Origin: Casuarius casuarius
Lineage: Eukaryota > Chordata > Aves > Casuariiformes > Casuariidae
Length of the DNA: 64,000 nucleotides
Assembly: GCA_003342895.1 (NCBI GenBank)
Contig: PTFA01000362.1
Coordinates: forward strand, 580,726 to 644,725
Reading direction: 5' to 3'
Below the pieces are notes generated by a model. It saw nothing but the letters and a program-made list of their open reading frames with translations. It was not told the DNA's origin and did not search any database. This document shows, one piece after another, positions 50,421 through 61,440 of this stretch; positions within the stretch are counted from its first letter, which is position 1, and every line of letters starts with the position of its first letter. Made by a program: the position numbers and the translations under genes.

Positions 50421-53400
50421 GGGACGGGCCTGGGCTGTCGCCCCCAGCCCCTTCCTGAGGGCCGAAGGACAGGGCCTGGAAGAGACTCTGGTGTGTGTGT
50501 GGCTTAGCAGTGCATTTAGGGATGTCAACAGCTTGGCCAGATCTCGGGCAGGAGTTGGGTAGGTGTCCTGGGCTGGGCGTATTCACTGAGGCAGCCAGAA
50601 CCCAACAGAGTCCCCTTGGGAGAAAATCCTCGCTCAGGATGGAGGANACTTACTGGGGGAGCCTCAAGCTGAGAGCCCCCAACCAGGGAGGGTCTGACCA
50701 GTGTTGTGTCGTACTGAGGAGCAGTGCAGGGCCGGTTGCTTGTTCTTTATGGGTGACGGGTACAGCTTAGCTTGGTGGGTATTGCGCCATTTACAGAAGA
50801 GGCAAGAGCAAGGGATGGGGATGGCTCTGTTCAGAGGTGTCCCAAAGAAATCTTCCCATCTTCTGAGTGAAGATTTGCTGGCTCTTCTCCATGCAATGGC
50901 TCTGATTAGGAAGAGAGCAAGGAGGCAGCATGCTTTTTGGTATCTTCCTTCTCCTTCGAGCCACTAGCTTCNGTTCTGTTGTAGCAAAGTGTTGAGGATC
51001 ATACGGGAGGCTTTTAATAGCAGCTCAGATGGAAAGAGATGGTGTGTAAATGAGGAGACCATCAGTGGCTGAGAAAACTTGTCCCTGACTTAGGCAAGTG
51101 CTGGGCTAAGATTTGGCTTGGGTGTTTTTGTGGGGGGTGTGTGTAGCCCATTAGTGTTTTGTGCAGAGCCAAGGACTGGGCATTAAGTCTGGCTAGACTG
51201 GCTGTGNGAGTTGGTACTTAATGTTAACTCTCCCTGGGATCACCAGCATTCAAGGCAGGGCAATGTTAGCCTGTGTTCAAGGGCACTTGGCCCGGTGTAG
51301 ACGTGCCCCGGAGCTTGAGGATAGCCCGGCTGTGGAGGCCGGGCGCAGATGTGCCCCGGAGCTTGAGCATAGCCTGGCTGCGGAGGCATGCTTAGAGTGC
51401 AACAGCCNCTCTCCCAGCTCTGCCTTGATGTAGCTCCTGGACGTGATGGACTATACCTGTATTGTCTTCTGAAGCTGTACTTTCAAAACCTGGTGCCTTG
51501 AAAGGCTGTAAGAGTCTAGAAAGGAGCTATTCCCATATAGCTCTAAGACTGTCTTTCAGTTGACAAATCTGAGACTGAATTGCAGATGTAGGTGCCAGAA
51601 AAGGGAAGACAGCCCCCAGGAGAATGCAGGGTGCTGGTAGGAAATCCCACTAGAATTACAGGCTTTCACTTGGTCTCCTGATTGCACACCAGAAGGCAAA
51701 AGGGCTCTTTCCTAACTGCTTGTAAGCAAGCAGTCTGAGGGGCTGCACAGTTGTGATGTTTTTGCGGCCGTGGTCAGAAAAGCGGAGAGGATGGTGCTTC
51801 CCAGACTCCGCTTCAAATCTGGTTAGAAGTGTGCAATCTCAGCCCTCTCTTAGTGGTGAGTAAACACACTTATCTGAGCTATGTTAATAAATTGCTGGCT
51901 TGTTTCAAGGGTTGTGCAGAGCATGTGACTGACTGGTGGATCGCAGCTGAGGCTTCCTTTCAGCTGGAAAGAGTAAATGCAACTTTGCTGCTTGTGAGTG
52001 TGGAAAGCCACTCTGGAGAACAGGCACCTCTGGAACCTAGTTTTCTCCTAACTAAGATGCTCCAAGGTAGTGATCCTTATTCCACCAATCCCTGAGTATT
52101 CAGGCAAATTCCTTAACACAAAATGGGGAAAAAAACCTCACCAAAACCAAATAGGCTAATGCTTAAGTTATTTTTGGTAGGTGTGAAGTTTAAATGGCTG
52201 ATCCTCAAGGGCTGGCAAATATCCCTACCTGGGGTCTGGGAGAGCACAAAAGCACTCTCCTCCTTGGGACTGCTGACACCAGGAAAGGAGCAGTGAAAAT
52301 GCAAGCAAGTTACGNATAGGAAGACTTTCCCAAAGACCAAACACTGCAGCAAGCTGCAGACAGACCCTGCTACCTATGAGGGTGGTTGAACTGTGTGACT
52401 TTTCCTCTTCTTGTATGCAGCTTGGGAGAACGTGTGCTCCCGCCTGGATATAGCTAGTTGTCATGTTTCATCTCCTGTTGTGCTTTTTTTGCTTCTGCTT
52501 TTCCTTGTAGCAACTTCCTTGTTTGCAGTTTGTGTGACTAGATCTCCTCTGGTGATGTGTGCTTATGTAGCTTGTCTAAGCAGGGTCCCTCTGGACTGAC
52601 CCCCATCTCTGTCCCCCCCAGCTGTCCCATAGCATGCTTGCCAGGGCAGATGCTCTCTTTTTCTAGAGAAGACCCAGGCGAAGGAGTTCACAGCTGAGGG
52701 CTTTGTTGCAGCGTGGCCACAGCAGATGACTTGCATGTAGGTCTCCCTTGGAAATCTTTGTAGCAATTAAACCCTGACTTTCCTTTTCAAAGGAGAGCTG
52801 AAGCTGCAACTGTGTGTGACCTGCTGGAGCCCAGATGGCTTATTCAGTGGGTGAGGCAGGCCGAGGGGCAGCGTTTGACCCCCACGGCAGTGGATCAGNG
52901 CCGCAGACGCTGATCGAACAGCAGGCGCTTTGTCAGAACACCTCCTGTCTGGGAACCTGGTCAAGTTTGTAAGTGAAATGCTTCAGTGAGACCAATCTGC
53001 TGCAAATCATGCTTGCTAGAAATGAGCTGTCTTCTGGCCCACTGCTTTGTTAGTGTGTAATTGCCCTGAATATTAACTCGGTTATGTGAATCGGGCATGT
53101 GACCTGCAGTGGCTGCAGATCTACAGAGGTGACTGTGGTTGCTGCCACTTATCTGGCTTTTGGATGCTGTTAGCCCTGCAAGCAAGAAGGGCTGCCCGCA
53201 CCTGGAGAGCAGAGACAAGTTACAGGTATCTGTTTGGTAATTGCATACTGATGGCTTGAGTCCTTAACCTCCAGCTCGAATAGCCTTGCTTATCTTGTGT
53301 TTGTACTTTTGTGCTTTCTGCTCTGTAGATTTGTGCGTTGTAAATGGGCAGATCAGTTGGTGACAGTCACTTCTGGGGTAGCTGTTCTGAGTAGGGCAGA

Positions 53401-54052
53401 AGGGATGGTGTATGTGGGGGAGGGGGTAGTCGTGTACCCATCTAAGCTGGGCAAAAGAAGCTGGTTCCTTAAATGTTGGGGGGGGATGGTGGAGGGGGAA
53501 AGCTGTGAACAAAGCTATTCAGGTTGTCTTCATTGGGAGTGGCTCCGGACAAGCCAATTTACCCTTTTCCAAGAGAAAAGTTGTATGTGCAGAAGGGAGA
53601 TGGCTCTGGATGCTGTTCCACCCCACAGCAATCCCCCTGTAGGGCTCAGGGGAGAAGGGAGCAGCATGAGGAGTCCAAAACTGTAACAGTCTCTGAGGCC
53701 TGCATCTGACTTGGGGTAAAGAGCCCTGCAGGCAGNGGAGCCCACGGGCTGGCCTGCCTGCCCTCGGCACGCTCCTGTGGGCTTGGGCTATAAATCTGAG
53801 CACCCTGAGGCAGAGAACAGCATGCAGTGACTTACTGTGACACTGAGTGCGTATTGAACCTGGAAGTGCTGACAGCTTTTACAGCAGTGTTAAACTCCAT
53901 TACAGCTGGTATCCTGGGAATAACAGCCTTCAGGAGCATGTCTGGCTCCTTGCAAAGCAAGGGACAAGCAGGAGCAGGCCCTGAGGAACGCTGTGTTTTA
54001 AAGCACTGAAATGCTTTTAAAAGTACTGAGGTGTCTCTTTTCCTTTTTGCAG
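50421..54052. other. Presumed PTTG1IP intron 1
   Basis: Sequence becomes less GC-rich and carries scattered single N. Only the 48-bp tandem duplication stands out. No alternative first exon with a signal peptide was seen. Confidence 0.55.
51299..51387 (+). repeat. 48-bp tandem duplication
   Basis: Two units with period 48: GTGCCCCGGAGCTTGAG followed by CATAGCC or GATAGCC and GGCTG(T/C)GGAGGC. Unit 1 starts at 51299 and unit 2 at 51347. It lies in the presumed first intron of PTTG1IP. Confidence 0.85.
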
Positions 54053-54105
54053 CTTGTCACCAGTATACAAACAGGAGCTGTGAAGAGTGTCTGAAAAATG
54101 TCACT
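54053..54105 (+). CDS. PTTG1IP: PTTG1IP exon 2
   Basis: Fifty-three nt encoding CHQYTNRSCEECLKNVT, the start of the Cys-rich ectodomain, with sequons NRS and NVT. The acceptor is a long pyrimidine tract ending TTTTTGCAG, the donor GTAAGT. It enters with two bases of a split codon (x|CT), so exon 1 must end in phase 1. Confidence 0.96.
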
Positions 54106-57100
54106 GTAAGTAGCAGAAGTAAAACTCTCTAGCCTCCCAAATGCTTGAAAACCCAGTGTGTGCTTTGCAGGGCTGTTAAAGGAGCAGTTTCCTCTCCTGG
54201 AGCTGGTGGGTGCTCCCTTCTGTAGCTGTCTTGAACAAGCTGCAAATACCACCCACCCATGAGAGTGAGAGGGCAAACACCTCAGTGCTCTAGCAATAAA
54301 TAGGCTTCTAGAAACTTTGCTCGGCTCTTGCTGTATGCTTCTTGACTCAAATAATTGAATTGCTAAGCTCATCATGAAGCATTTGTGACACTTCTTGTGG
54401 TCAGGTAAGTCTTAGGAGTGCAGGAAGACTTAACCACGGAGCATGATGTTCTGGCATTGAAAATGAGTGCATGTGTGCTAGTAATTGAGTAACTTTGATC
54501 CAGCTCTGAATGTAGCCTTGCATCTAGCAGGAGATTGGAGGAGACTGGATTCCCACCCAAGTCTTCCTGTGAAACAGTTGGCTTTTTTCCTTGATTTCCT
54601 CACATAGCAGTATACAGCCAGCCAGAGGCTTTAAGAAGCCCTGCTGTTGTTAGCTGGGGGTTAGGACTAGCTAGTCAAGCTGCCTCTCCACCAGTCTGAA
54701 TACTGGAGCACTGAGTGGATGTAGGATATGTATTGCTGTCCTGTGAACCTCCTCCTCCTCTTATATTGGCAGACTTGAACTTGAGTCAAATCTCATAGCT
54801 GGCTTAGCCAGAGCCAGTTTGACCAGACCCAACTAAACCCTGGCTCTAGGGGTTGTCNCCACTAGGAGGGGATGAAGCAGACTATGTGTAAGCAGCTGCG
54901 TTTGGTCTCACTGGGAAGGACTAGTGAGGGCACACANGAACGTCTTCTGTTCAGCAGTTCTGTTTCAAATGGCTTGTCTTAAAGCCTTTGTTCCTGTCTC
55001 AGAAATGCTGCCCAGAATAAACACCAAGGATCTAGCGATTACTGCCTTCTCACAAGCCAGAAGTCTGCGTTCCCCTTGCCCGTCTCTTCTGGCGTAGGCA
55101 AACCTGACATAACCCCTGCTGACTGAGCAGGACTGTTTCGTGGTTTTCCACTTTGCTGCTAGGTAACCCCAGGACTTAGGCTGCAGTGGCATTGTTGCCA
55201 TAGCTAACAGAGCAAAGCTAACTAGCAGTGTTACTGCACAGCAGTAATGCACAACTGTCTGTCTTGTGTCTCAGTGCCTGTGGTGTGTCAGCAGTCAGAA
55301 GTGCATGGAGTACCCTGTTCGAAGAATCCTTCCCCCGACTGACCTCTGTGAGCTACGCTCGGCACGCTGGGGAGTCTGCTGGGGTAAGTGGATTTCACTG
55401 AAGGAATGACTGGTTTTAGAGGCTGTTGCTAAACAGTACTGATTGCTGCTTGCACTGGTGTTGATGGGAGACTTCCCCTGCCTGCTTGCCTTACTCGTGT
55501 TACAGTAATGACTTGCCTAAGTAGACTGGGATCCTGCAAACTTCCTGAAGTATGGGTGAGAAAACTAAGTGTGAACAATACCCTGTCTTCTGGAAAGAAT
55601 GACCCATGTGGTTTTAGTTACTCTAAATAGGTTCCTCATGCTTTAATATGATGGAAGCTTCCACATGTGGCTAGCACCTAGTAGCAAGAACTGCAGCCCT
55701 CTGCAGACAGCTGGCAGCTGCCCNTGCAACCCTCTCCAATGCTCAAATTGTGCACACCAGTAACTGACTTCCCTGCAACAGCTGTGCTCTGCTCTCTGAA
55801 CATGGTGCATCATTCCTCGCACTGCTTTTGTCTCTTTGGCTTTAGCTGTATAGCTACTTCCCCAGGCAGTTTCCTAAAATTCACTGAGGCTATTTGAAAT
55901 ACTAGTGAAAACTTCTCTAGAGTCCTTTGTGGGTTTTGTTCTAGGGCTAGGCATGCAAATTCTCCTCTTCTAAAACTAGCACTGTGTAAAGTGTGGCAGA
56001 AGTAGCTATTTGGAGCCAAGTTATCTTGAGGCGATTTTTCTGGCTGATAGCCGAATATTGGCTTTGCTGTTTCCTGCTTGGTAGCTCTGTTCCTTGGTGT
56101 TATTCAGGAGAAGAGTGTCTTGTTTAGACTAGGATTAGTGCATGCTCATAGCTGGACAAGGCCCAGCTTTCAGAGGGTGGGGTAGGAGGGTGAGTTAGGA
56201 GGCAAGAGGTGGCTCTCTGTTTCTCCCCACTGTCTGGCTACCCTTGATGGGGATCTTGGAGTTGAACTGTGGTCACAACTATATGTTCTGAGGCTGGGCT
56301 GTCTTCTCCACCCACAGCAGAGCACAAACTGCTCCCCTTCCTCATGGAGGGTGAATCTCCTCTTTGTGAGCATAACTGTATGTCTTCCTGAAGCTTTTGT
56401 AAGACCTTGAAATACTAGTTTGTATTTGAGTAGATTCACAAAAGGCTTCATTGTAGAAGGACACATTCCTTAACTTGCAAAACTAGCTTTAGAGGAGATT
56501 ACTTTGTGGGTGATTAGCTCTCTAATGAGTCTGTATTTATGGTGTGTGAATTCCAAAGTCTTTATCATCAGGTGGAGGAGTGAGCAGTGCTCAGTCACAA
56601 ACCTCTGCCCACAGGGAAGGGATGAGCTGAACCCCAGGCTCACTGTGGAAAGCCAGATGTTTCAGAAGCACCAGTGTAGAGCTGTGCTGTTGGAAGCCTA
56701 TTTACTGTTTTGTCTTGCTCAGCACTGCTGATTCCTAACACTTGGATTTGAGGCTCTCTCCTGAAGGACTCCATAGATCTGTTGCAGTGTAGCTAGCCAG
56801 ATAATGACACTGTATGAGAGGTGGGAAGTCTTGACAATCATTCTCAAATATTGGCTTTTCAAAGCTGTATCTAGAGCACTAGNCTGCAGACTCTCCATGT
56901 GCTTCTGAGTGACTGCTAGGGAACCTGTGCATGACAACAGCCCCAAGGTTTTTTCTTGCTGAGTTACTAGCCCTCTGGATTAGTGATTAAGATATCTTTG
57001 CTCCTTCCTCACAGCTGCTCAAGCACTCTGTCCTCCAGCTTGGCACAGACTTGGGAATTCACATCTACTGTGACCTGGAATGTAGCAATAACCAAAGTCG

Positions 57101-59861
57101 GGAAGTGCAAACTGCAGCAATCCTTTGCTTGTAACTTTTCACAGGAGTAGTTTGACCNGAGTGCATTTGTTCTTGCCGTGGTCCTCATAGCTGGTAAATG
57201 AGTGCTATGGTTAGCAGCTATATATGATGAATTGATGCATATGTGCCGGTGCCAACACCTAGTGTAACTGTAGATANGATTTCCACTTTGCTTTCTACAG
57301 GAATCCCAGACTCTTTGAATGCATGTCCTGAGTCCAGTAACTGAAGCTGCTGTTGGCAGTAGCTGTATGGTTGTAAATGTTATAACTTCCAGACAGCTGT
57401 ATGTTTGTGCTAAATGTTTTTTGTTGAATCCTTTAGTGAACTTCGAAGCCCTGATCATTGCGATGTCTGTGGTAGGAGGGATGATCCTTATTATGTTGGG
57501 TGTCTGCTGCTGCTGCTGTTGCAGGAGAAAGAGCAAAAAGCAAGTATTTTAAAGCTGCTCCCTTTTTTCCCAAAGAGTAGCTAAGATGCAACCACATACT
57601 GTTGCGGAAACTGAGTGTCAAATGCACCTAATGGGCTGTTCTGTCTGTCAGGCCAGACAAGGATGATGAGAGAGCCGCTAGAGAGCGAGAGAAGAGGAGG
57701 GTGCGGCAAGAGGAGAGGTGAGGTTCTGCTGGAGCAGCTATTTCTGTGCAAGNGAATCCAATGATGCATCAAGCTGCAGAACAGCTTGACTCCTATCTAT
57801 GCTGTTTCAAATGCCATGTCAAGAAGGGGTGTGTGGCCTGACATGCACAGTTAGTGCATTCAGTCTTGGCATGAGTGTAAGCCTCATAAGCAAAATCTTT
57901 CTGCTATGATTTGTGGATACAGCATCAACTGTGTGTATCCACTGAAAATTCCCTGAGGGCTGCTCATGTGTGCTAGCTCCGGTGCTCTCCTGGACCTTCT
58001 GGAGGTGGCCTGCAAGGAGGCCAAGAACTGTGTGGGTCCTGATGCCAAGCACACGTGTTAACCTGGAGCTTCCTAATTTGGGAGGAAGCAGGGAGGTGTA
58101 GTTGCTGTTGCTTGGGTTTTTTTTTTTTTTTGTCTTAACAATCACTGATTTCTTAATGATTTTGTTTTTGTTTTCCAGGAGAGCAGAGATGAAATCAAGA
58201 CATGATGAAATCCGAAGAAAATATGGTATTGTGGCTATGCTAGCAAATCAAACTAAGCTCTAGATCTAGCAACTCAGTAATTCTGTATTCCTTGCTATGG
58301 TTACAGCTACCTGGGATGCTTGGCCANCAGGGAAAACAACTTCATCTCCCACATCTCACTGAGTTGCTCTGGTGCCCTCTGGGAGTCTAGCGATGCTCTG
58401 GTTATGGCTTGTGATCTGACACAAGTACTGCTTGCTTTGTGGGGCAGGAAAGAGGGACTGTTTAACACTCCATGGAACCTGTGTCTTTCCAAGACACTGA
58501 ATGAGAGAAACTGGTGGGTGTGACAGGAGGGGAAAAGCAGAAGCTGATACCTGTAGCGCTAGCCATAAGCTGCTGTCCTTCAAGAATGGCCTTTCTGCAG
58601 TCCTGTGTTTACCAAGCAGTTGGGAGCAAACAGCATGGGGTGAGGGGACAGATGGGAGCTTGTGGTGCCCTACAACTCTAACACAAAGCAGGGTTAGGCA
58701 AGAACCTACTCTTCTGAGCTTGGAAAGTAAGTCTCTGCAAGCNGAGAATTCCTGTGAAGGTAGTTTAGTCCACCCTGAGTTTTGGGGGAGTGTGTAGGCT
58801 TATGGGGTTGGACTAGCCTTCAGGCATTACTCCGGAGCAGATGGAGGTGTCTCTACTGCCTGGCCATCTGGGCCTGTTTACTAGAGAGCTGCCAAGTGCA
58901 CTCCCAGTGGTGTGTGTGTGTGTGTGGCTGAGCGCAGAGCAGTCTGACNTGTGCACAGCAAGTGTGGTGGTCTCTGACTTTGGGGGGGGTCTGCAGAGGG
59001 AAAGCTGGAAGCCTCTTCTCCATCTGTACCTGCTGCAGAGCCAAGTTGGATAGAAGAACTGAGGGGCCTCTGGCTGGGTTGGCTTCTGTAGTGGGAGGCA
59101 GAACAGGCAAAGCTGTGCCCTAGGGAGGACTTCAAGGCGAGACACCTGCCCTTGGAAATGGAAGAGCCATGCTGCAGTGCTGTCTTGCCATGCCAAGGCT
59201 TTGTCTTGATGCAGCCTGACTGCAGAATTTGCATCCCAGAAACCTCTCCCCTTCTGGCTGTTCTTCCTCAAAGGTGTTGGGGCTGGGAAAGCAGCCAGCA
59301 GAGTGGCTTGGTGACAGAGGCTTGTTACTATGGCTCAAAAGTCAGACTTGTGTTCCTTGCTCTGCTCTCTCCCATTCTGTGAGAATGTGTGAGCAGGAAA
59401 TCACTTCTAAGAATAGCTTTAATTTGATTTGTGATGGGTTTGGGGCTTTTGCTTCCATGTCCAGTCCAACAGATAGAGCATGCAGAAGGGATGCTTTGAA
59501 AGAACAGTAGTGCTGCTTTACATGGACACTGTGAAAGGAGTTTGCCATCAGGCAGAACTTCTTAATGGATCTCACCTGTGCAGAGGAGGAAAGTAAGGGC
59601 TGTGTTGGATGCAGCTGACTGCATGCACAGCTCTTCCCAGCTCAANTAAGAACAGGTTTTGGCTTTCAGGAGGACACGAGTACATGCAGCCTCAAAAGAC
59701 AGGTTAGATGAAGTATGAGTAACAGAATTGTTATCAAGTACTAGACTTACTGCTGATGAGACTGATGAATGCCTAGTAAGCTCCTGGATGTCTGAATGAA
59801 TCTCTCTTCTCTTCTAGGCCTCTTCAAGGAAGAGAACCCTTATGCAAAATTTGAGAATTAA
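54053..59861 (+). CDS. PTTG1IP: PTTG1IP (PTTG1-binding factor, PBF), exons 2-7
   Basis: A small type I membrane glycoprotein that binds securin (PTTG1) and helps bring it to the nucleus; it also cycles through vesicles and the plasma membrane. Exons: 54053-54105, 55275-55383, 57437-57539, 57652-57717, 58179-58225, 59818-59861 (stop TAA). They join in frame to 139 residues plus a partial first codon. The order is a Cys-rich PSI-type ectodomain with two N-glycosylation sequons (NRS, NVT), a transmembrane segment (ALIIAMSVVGGMILIMLGV), a run of six Cys, a basic stretch, a charged coiled-coil, and the C-terminal YAKF (YXXphi endocytosis signal). Human PTTG1IP is 180 residues, so about 40 (signal peptide exon) are missing, probably in the gap at 49758-50212. 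One intron uses a GC donor. Identification is very firm. Confidence 0.97.
55275..55383 (+). CDS. PTTG1IP: PTTG1IP exon 3
   Basis: One hundred nine nt encoding CLWCVSSQKCMEYPVRRILP and then PTDLCELRSARWGVCW, the rest of the PSI-like fold with six Cys. The acceptor is GTCTCAG and the donor GTAAGT. Confidence 0.97.
57437..57539 (+). CDS. PTTG1IP: PTTG1IP exon 4, transmembrane segment
   Basis: One hundred three nt encoding (V)NFEALIIAMSVVGGMILI and then MLGVCCCCCCRRKSK plus two bases of a Lys codon. The Cys run just inside the membrane is a family hallmark, and such juxtamembrane Cys are plausible palmitoylation sites. The exon ends AAAAA and the intron begins GCAAGT. Read through, the frame stops after KKQVF at 57552. 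Confidence 0.95.
57540..57651 (+). other. GC-AG intron in PTTG1IP
   Basis: A 112-nt intron beginning GCAAGT and ending TCTGTCAG. Only this boundary gives the conserved frame (Lys codon split AA|G, then PDKDDE). A GT donor keeping that frame is not present nearby. GC-AG introns are a known minor class handled by the major spliceosome. Confidence 0.85.
57652..57717 (+). CDS. PTTG1IP: PTTG1IP exon 5
   Basis: Sixty-six nt encoding (K)PDKDDERAARERE then KRRVRQEE, the start of the cytoplasmic charged coiled-coil with clustered basic residues. The acceptor is TCTGTCAG and the donor GTGAGG. Confidence 0.96.
58179..58225 (+). CDS. PTTG1IP: PTTG1IP exon 6
   Basis: Forty-seven nt encoding (R)RAEMKSRHDEIRRKY(G), the continuation of the coiled-coil. 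The acceptor is TTTTCCAG and the donor GTATTG, a weaker donor than its neighbours. Confidence 0.96.
58909..58926. repeat. (TG)n microsatellite
   Basis: Nine TG units in PTTG1IP intron 6. Simple sequence, likely length-polymorphic. Confidence 0.9.
59818..59861 (+). CDS. PTTG1IP: PTTG1IP exon 7, C-terminus and stop
   Basis: Forty-four nt encoding (G)LFKEENPYAKFEN and TAA. The YAKF tetrapeptide matches the tyrosine-based sorting signal of the family. The acceptor is CTTCTAG. The 3'UTR starts at 59862. Confidence 0.97.
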
Positions 59862-60637
59862 CAGCATCTCCTGATCTGCCCAGCACAGATGAACAGTGCC
59901 CTCCTGCACAGAGCCACAAGGACTCTGGATTTCACCTACCAAAANCAAATCACTGTGATGCCACTTCCTGCTTCACTTGCCATAAAAGATGGGCCAAACA
60001 CTTGGTGACACTGTTATCCCCACTCTGGATACTCAGTTTGCTCCAGTGCTTTGCTGTAGTAGCAGGATCAAACTGAGAAAACTAGCCTTGCTCTTTTTTC
60101 CCATTGCAGTGTCTGGAGCACCTTCTGAAGATTTGTGCAGGAAAACTTGGTGGCAATATTGGAGAACTAAACATGTGAATACTTCTTCTCACTCACCCCT
60201 GGGGTGCTAACTGAGTCCAAAACAATGCAAATAACCATCCTTATCCCCTGCCAAGGGCAGAAGCAACCTTGTGCGTATTCCTTGCTCCTTCCTCACTAAA
60301 TGTCTGTTCACACTGAGTGAGACTTTTGTCTCCCCCCAGTATAGGCAAAAGCTAGCAAGGGTTACTTGACCTGTTGGTCAGAACAAGGCCTTAGCTGTTA
60401 CTCCAAGTGCCTGTACTTGTCTGTGCACATTAGCATTCCTTTCAAAAAGCACAAACTTCTATCTTGGGCTTTCATGAGAAGGCCCTGCTTGCACATTCTC
60501 ACTTAGAGCTGATCTGGGGAAACTCTACAACTCTTCTACCTCTGTGTGCCTTTCTAGATCTTCTCCTGGGCTTCTGACAGCNAAGGCTGATAGCAATACT
60601 GTAGGATTCAGATGCAATTGCAATATGTTGGCTATGT

Positions 60638-60643
60638 ATTAAA
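60638..60643 (+). terminator. Candidate polyadenylation signal ATTAAA
   Basis: ATTAAA about 780 nt after the PTTG1IP stop, followed within 40 nt by T-rich sequence. It is one of two candidates. Confidence 0.4.
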
Positions 60644-60938
60644 TTGATTTGATTACTTCTCAAGTCTGAAAGAATTTAATTCTGCTTCTACATGAAGTAT
60701 AGCTTGACAGACACTGCTGATAACTATCCAGTGGGAGTCTTCACTATGTTACACTGCCCTGGCTACAGCAGTCTTGCCCTGCTAGGCTGGCTCATAGACT
60801 TGCTACTGCACTCTTTCTCGAGCTTGGTTCTCTGGGCCTGAGACTAGAAGTCAGTTCACCAAGATGTGTGTTTGTTAGGAGTGTCCTGGAAAAGTTGGGT
60901 GGGGGTGGAGCTGCTCTCTGTGAAATGAGTTGGTCTTT

Positions 60939-61091
60939 CTGAGAGAGCTTGGAGTGTGTCTCATAACATGGGCCTGGGGGGAGATGTCTGTGTGGATGGG
61001 GACAGCAGCTCACTGAGTAGCATAGCCAATGACTCTTGGGAGCTTGCTTCATTAAGCGCATTAAGCTCTGAGAGAGCTTGGAGTGTGTCTC
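60939..61091 (+). repeat. 24-bp direct repeats flanking copy A
   Basis: The sequence CTGAGAGAGCTTGGAGTGTG plus TCTC occurs at 60939-60962 and again, identical, at 61068-61091. The repeats bracket the roughly 90-bp dispersed repeat, which suggests an insertion or slipped duplication. Confidence 0.8.
60970..61060 (+). repeat. Dispersed direct repeat, copy A
   Basis: About 90 bp starting GGGCCTGGGGGGAGATG, containing TGGATGGGGACAGCAGCTCA and ending GGAGCTTGCTTCATTAAGC. A close copy lies at 63244-63330 in the same orientation. No known element was recognised. Confidence 0.8.
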
Positions 61092-61421
61092 CTGCTGACA
61101 GGAGTAACGTGGGAAAACACTAAGATCCTCCCCTCTCCTAAGGCTTGCCTAAAATGCTTGATTTGAATTGCTGAACTTGCAGCCCTCTGGTCTTGTAGGA
61201 CACAGTTTGAGCTGAACTCTGGACTTTTTAAACTAAACCATCCGTGAAACCTTGCTGCTGTTCCTGAGCTGTGCTGTGACTGCATAGAGCTCTTCAGTAG
61301 TGCAAGAATCTGACTTGCTTTTGCCAGGACTGGANGGAGATGTAAGACTTGCAGGTAACTTTTAATCTAGTCTGTCTTTGTATCTGCTGCCAAAAGANAC
61401 TCAGCTTCAGGTGATAGAAAG

Positions 61422-61427
61422 AATAAA
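61422..61427 (+). terminator. Candidate polyadenylation signal AATAAA
   Basis: Canonical AATAAA about 1.56 kb after the PTTG1IP stop, with a TG/T-containing stretch (GGTTCTTGTTACTGTG) about 45 nt downstream. It would give a longer 3'UTR. Confidence 0.45.
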
Positions 61428-61440
61428 TGAATGACTTGGC

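Larger units (their letters stand above)
59862..61440 (+). other. PTTG1IP 3'UTR region
   Basis: No coding features. Two candidate polyadenylation hexamers lie in it, ATTAAA at 60638 and AATAAA at 61422. The real end cannot be fixed from sequence; the family's 3'UTR is long in mammals. Confidence 0.5.

Noticed and set aside
49315..50586. Open frames of 332 and 423 codons across the second gap
   Set aside because: Same artefact; the flanks are GC-rich promoter-like DNA with no protein resemblance.
57500..57530. CTG/TGC triplet run as a microsatellite
   Set aside because: It is the coding run for the conserved six-Cys motif of PTTG1IP.
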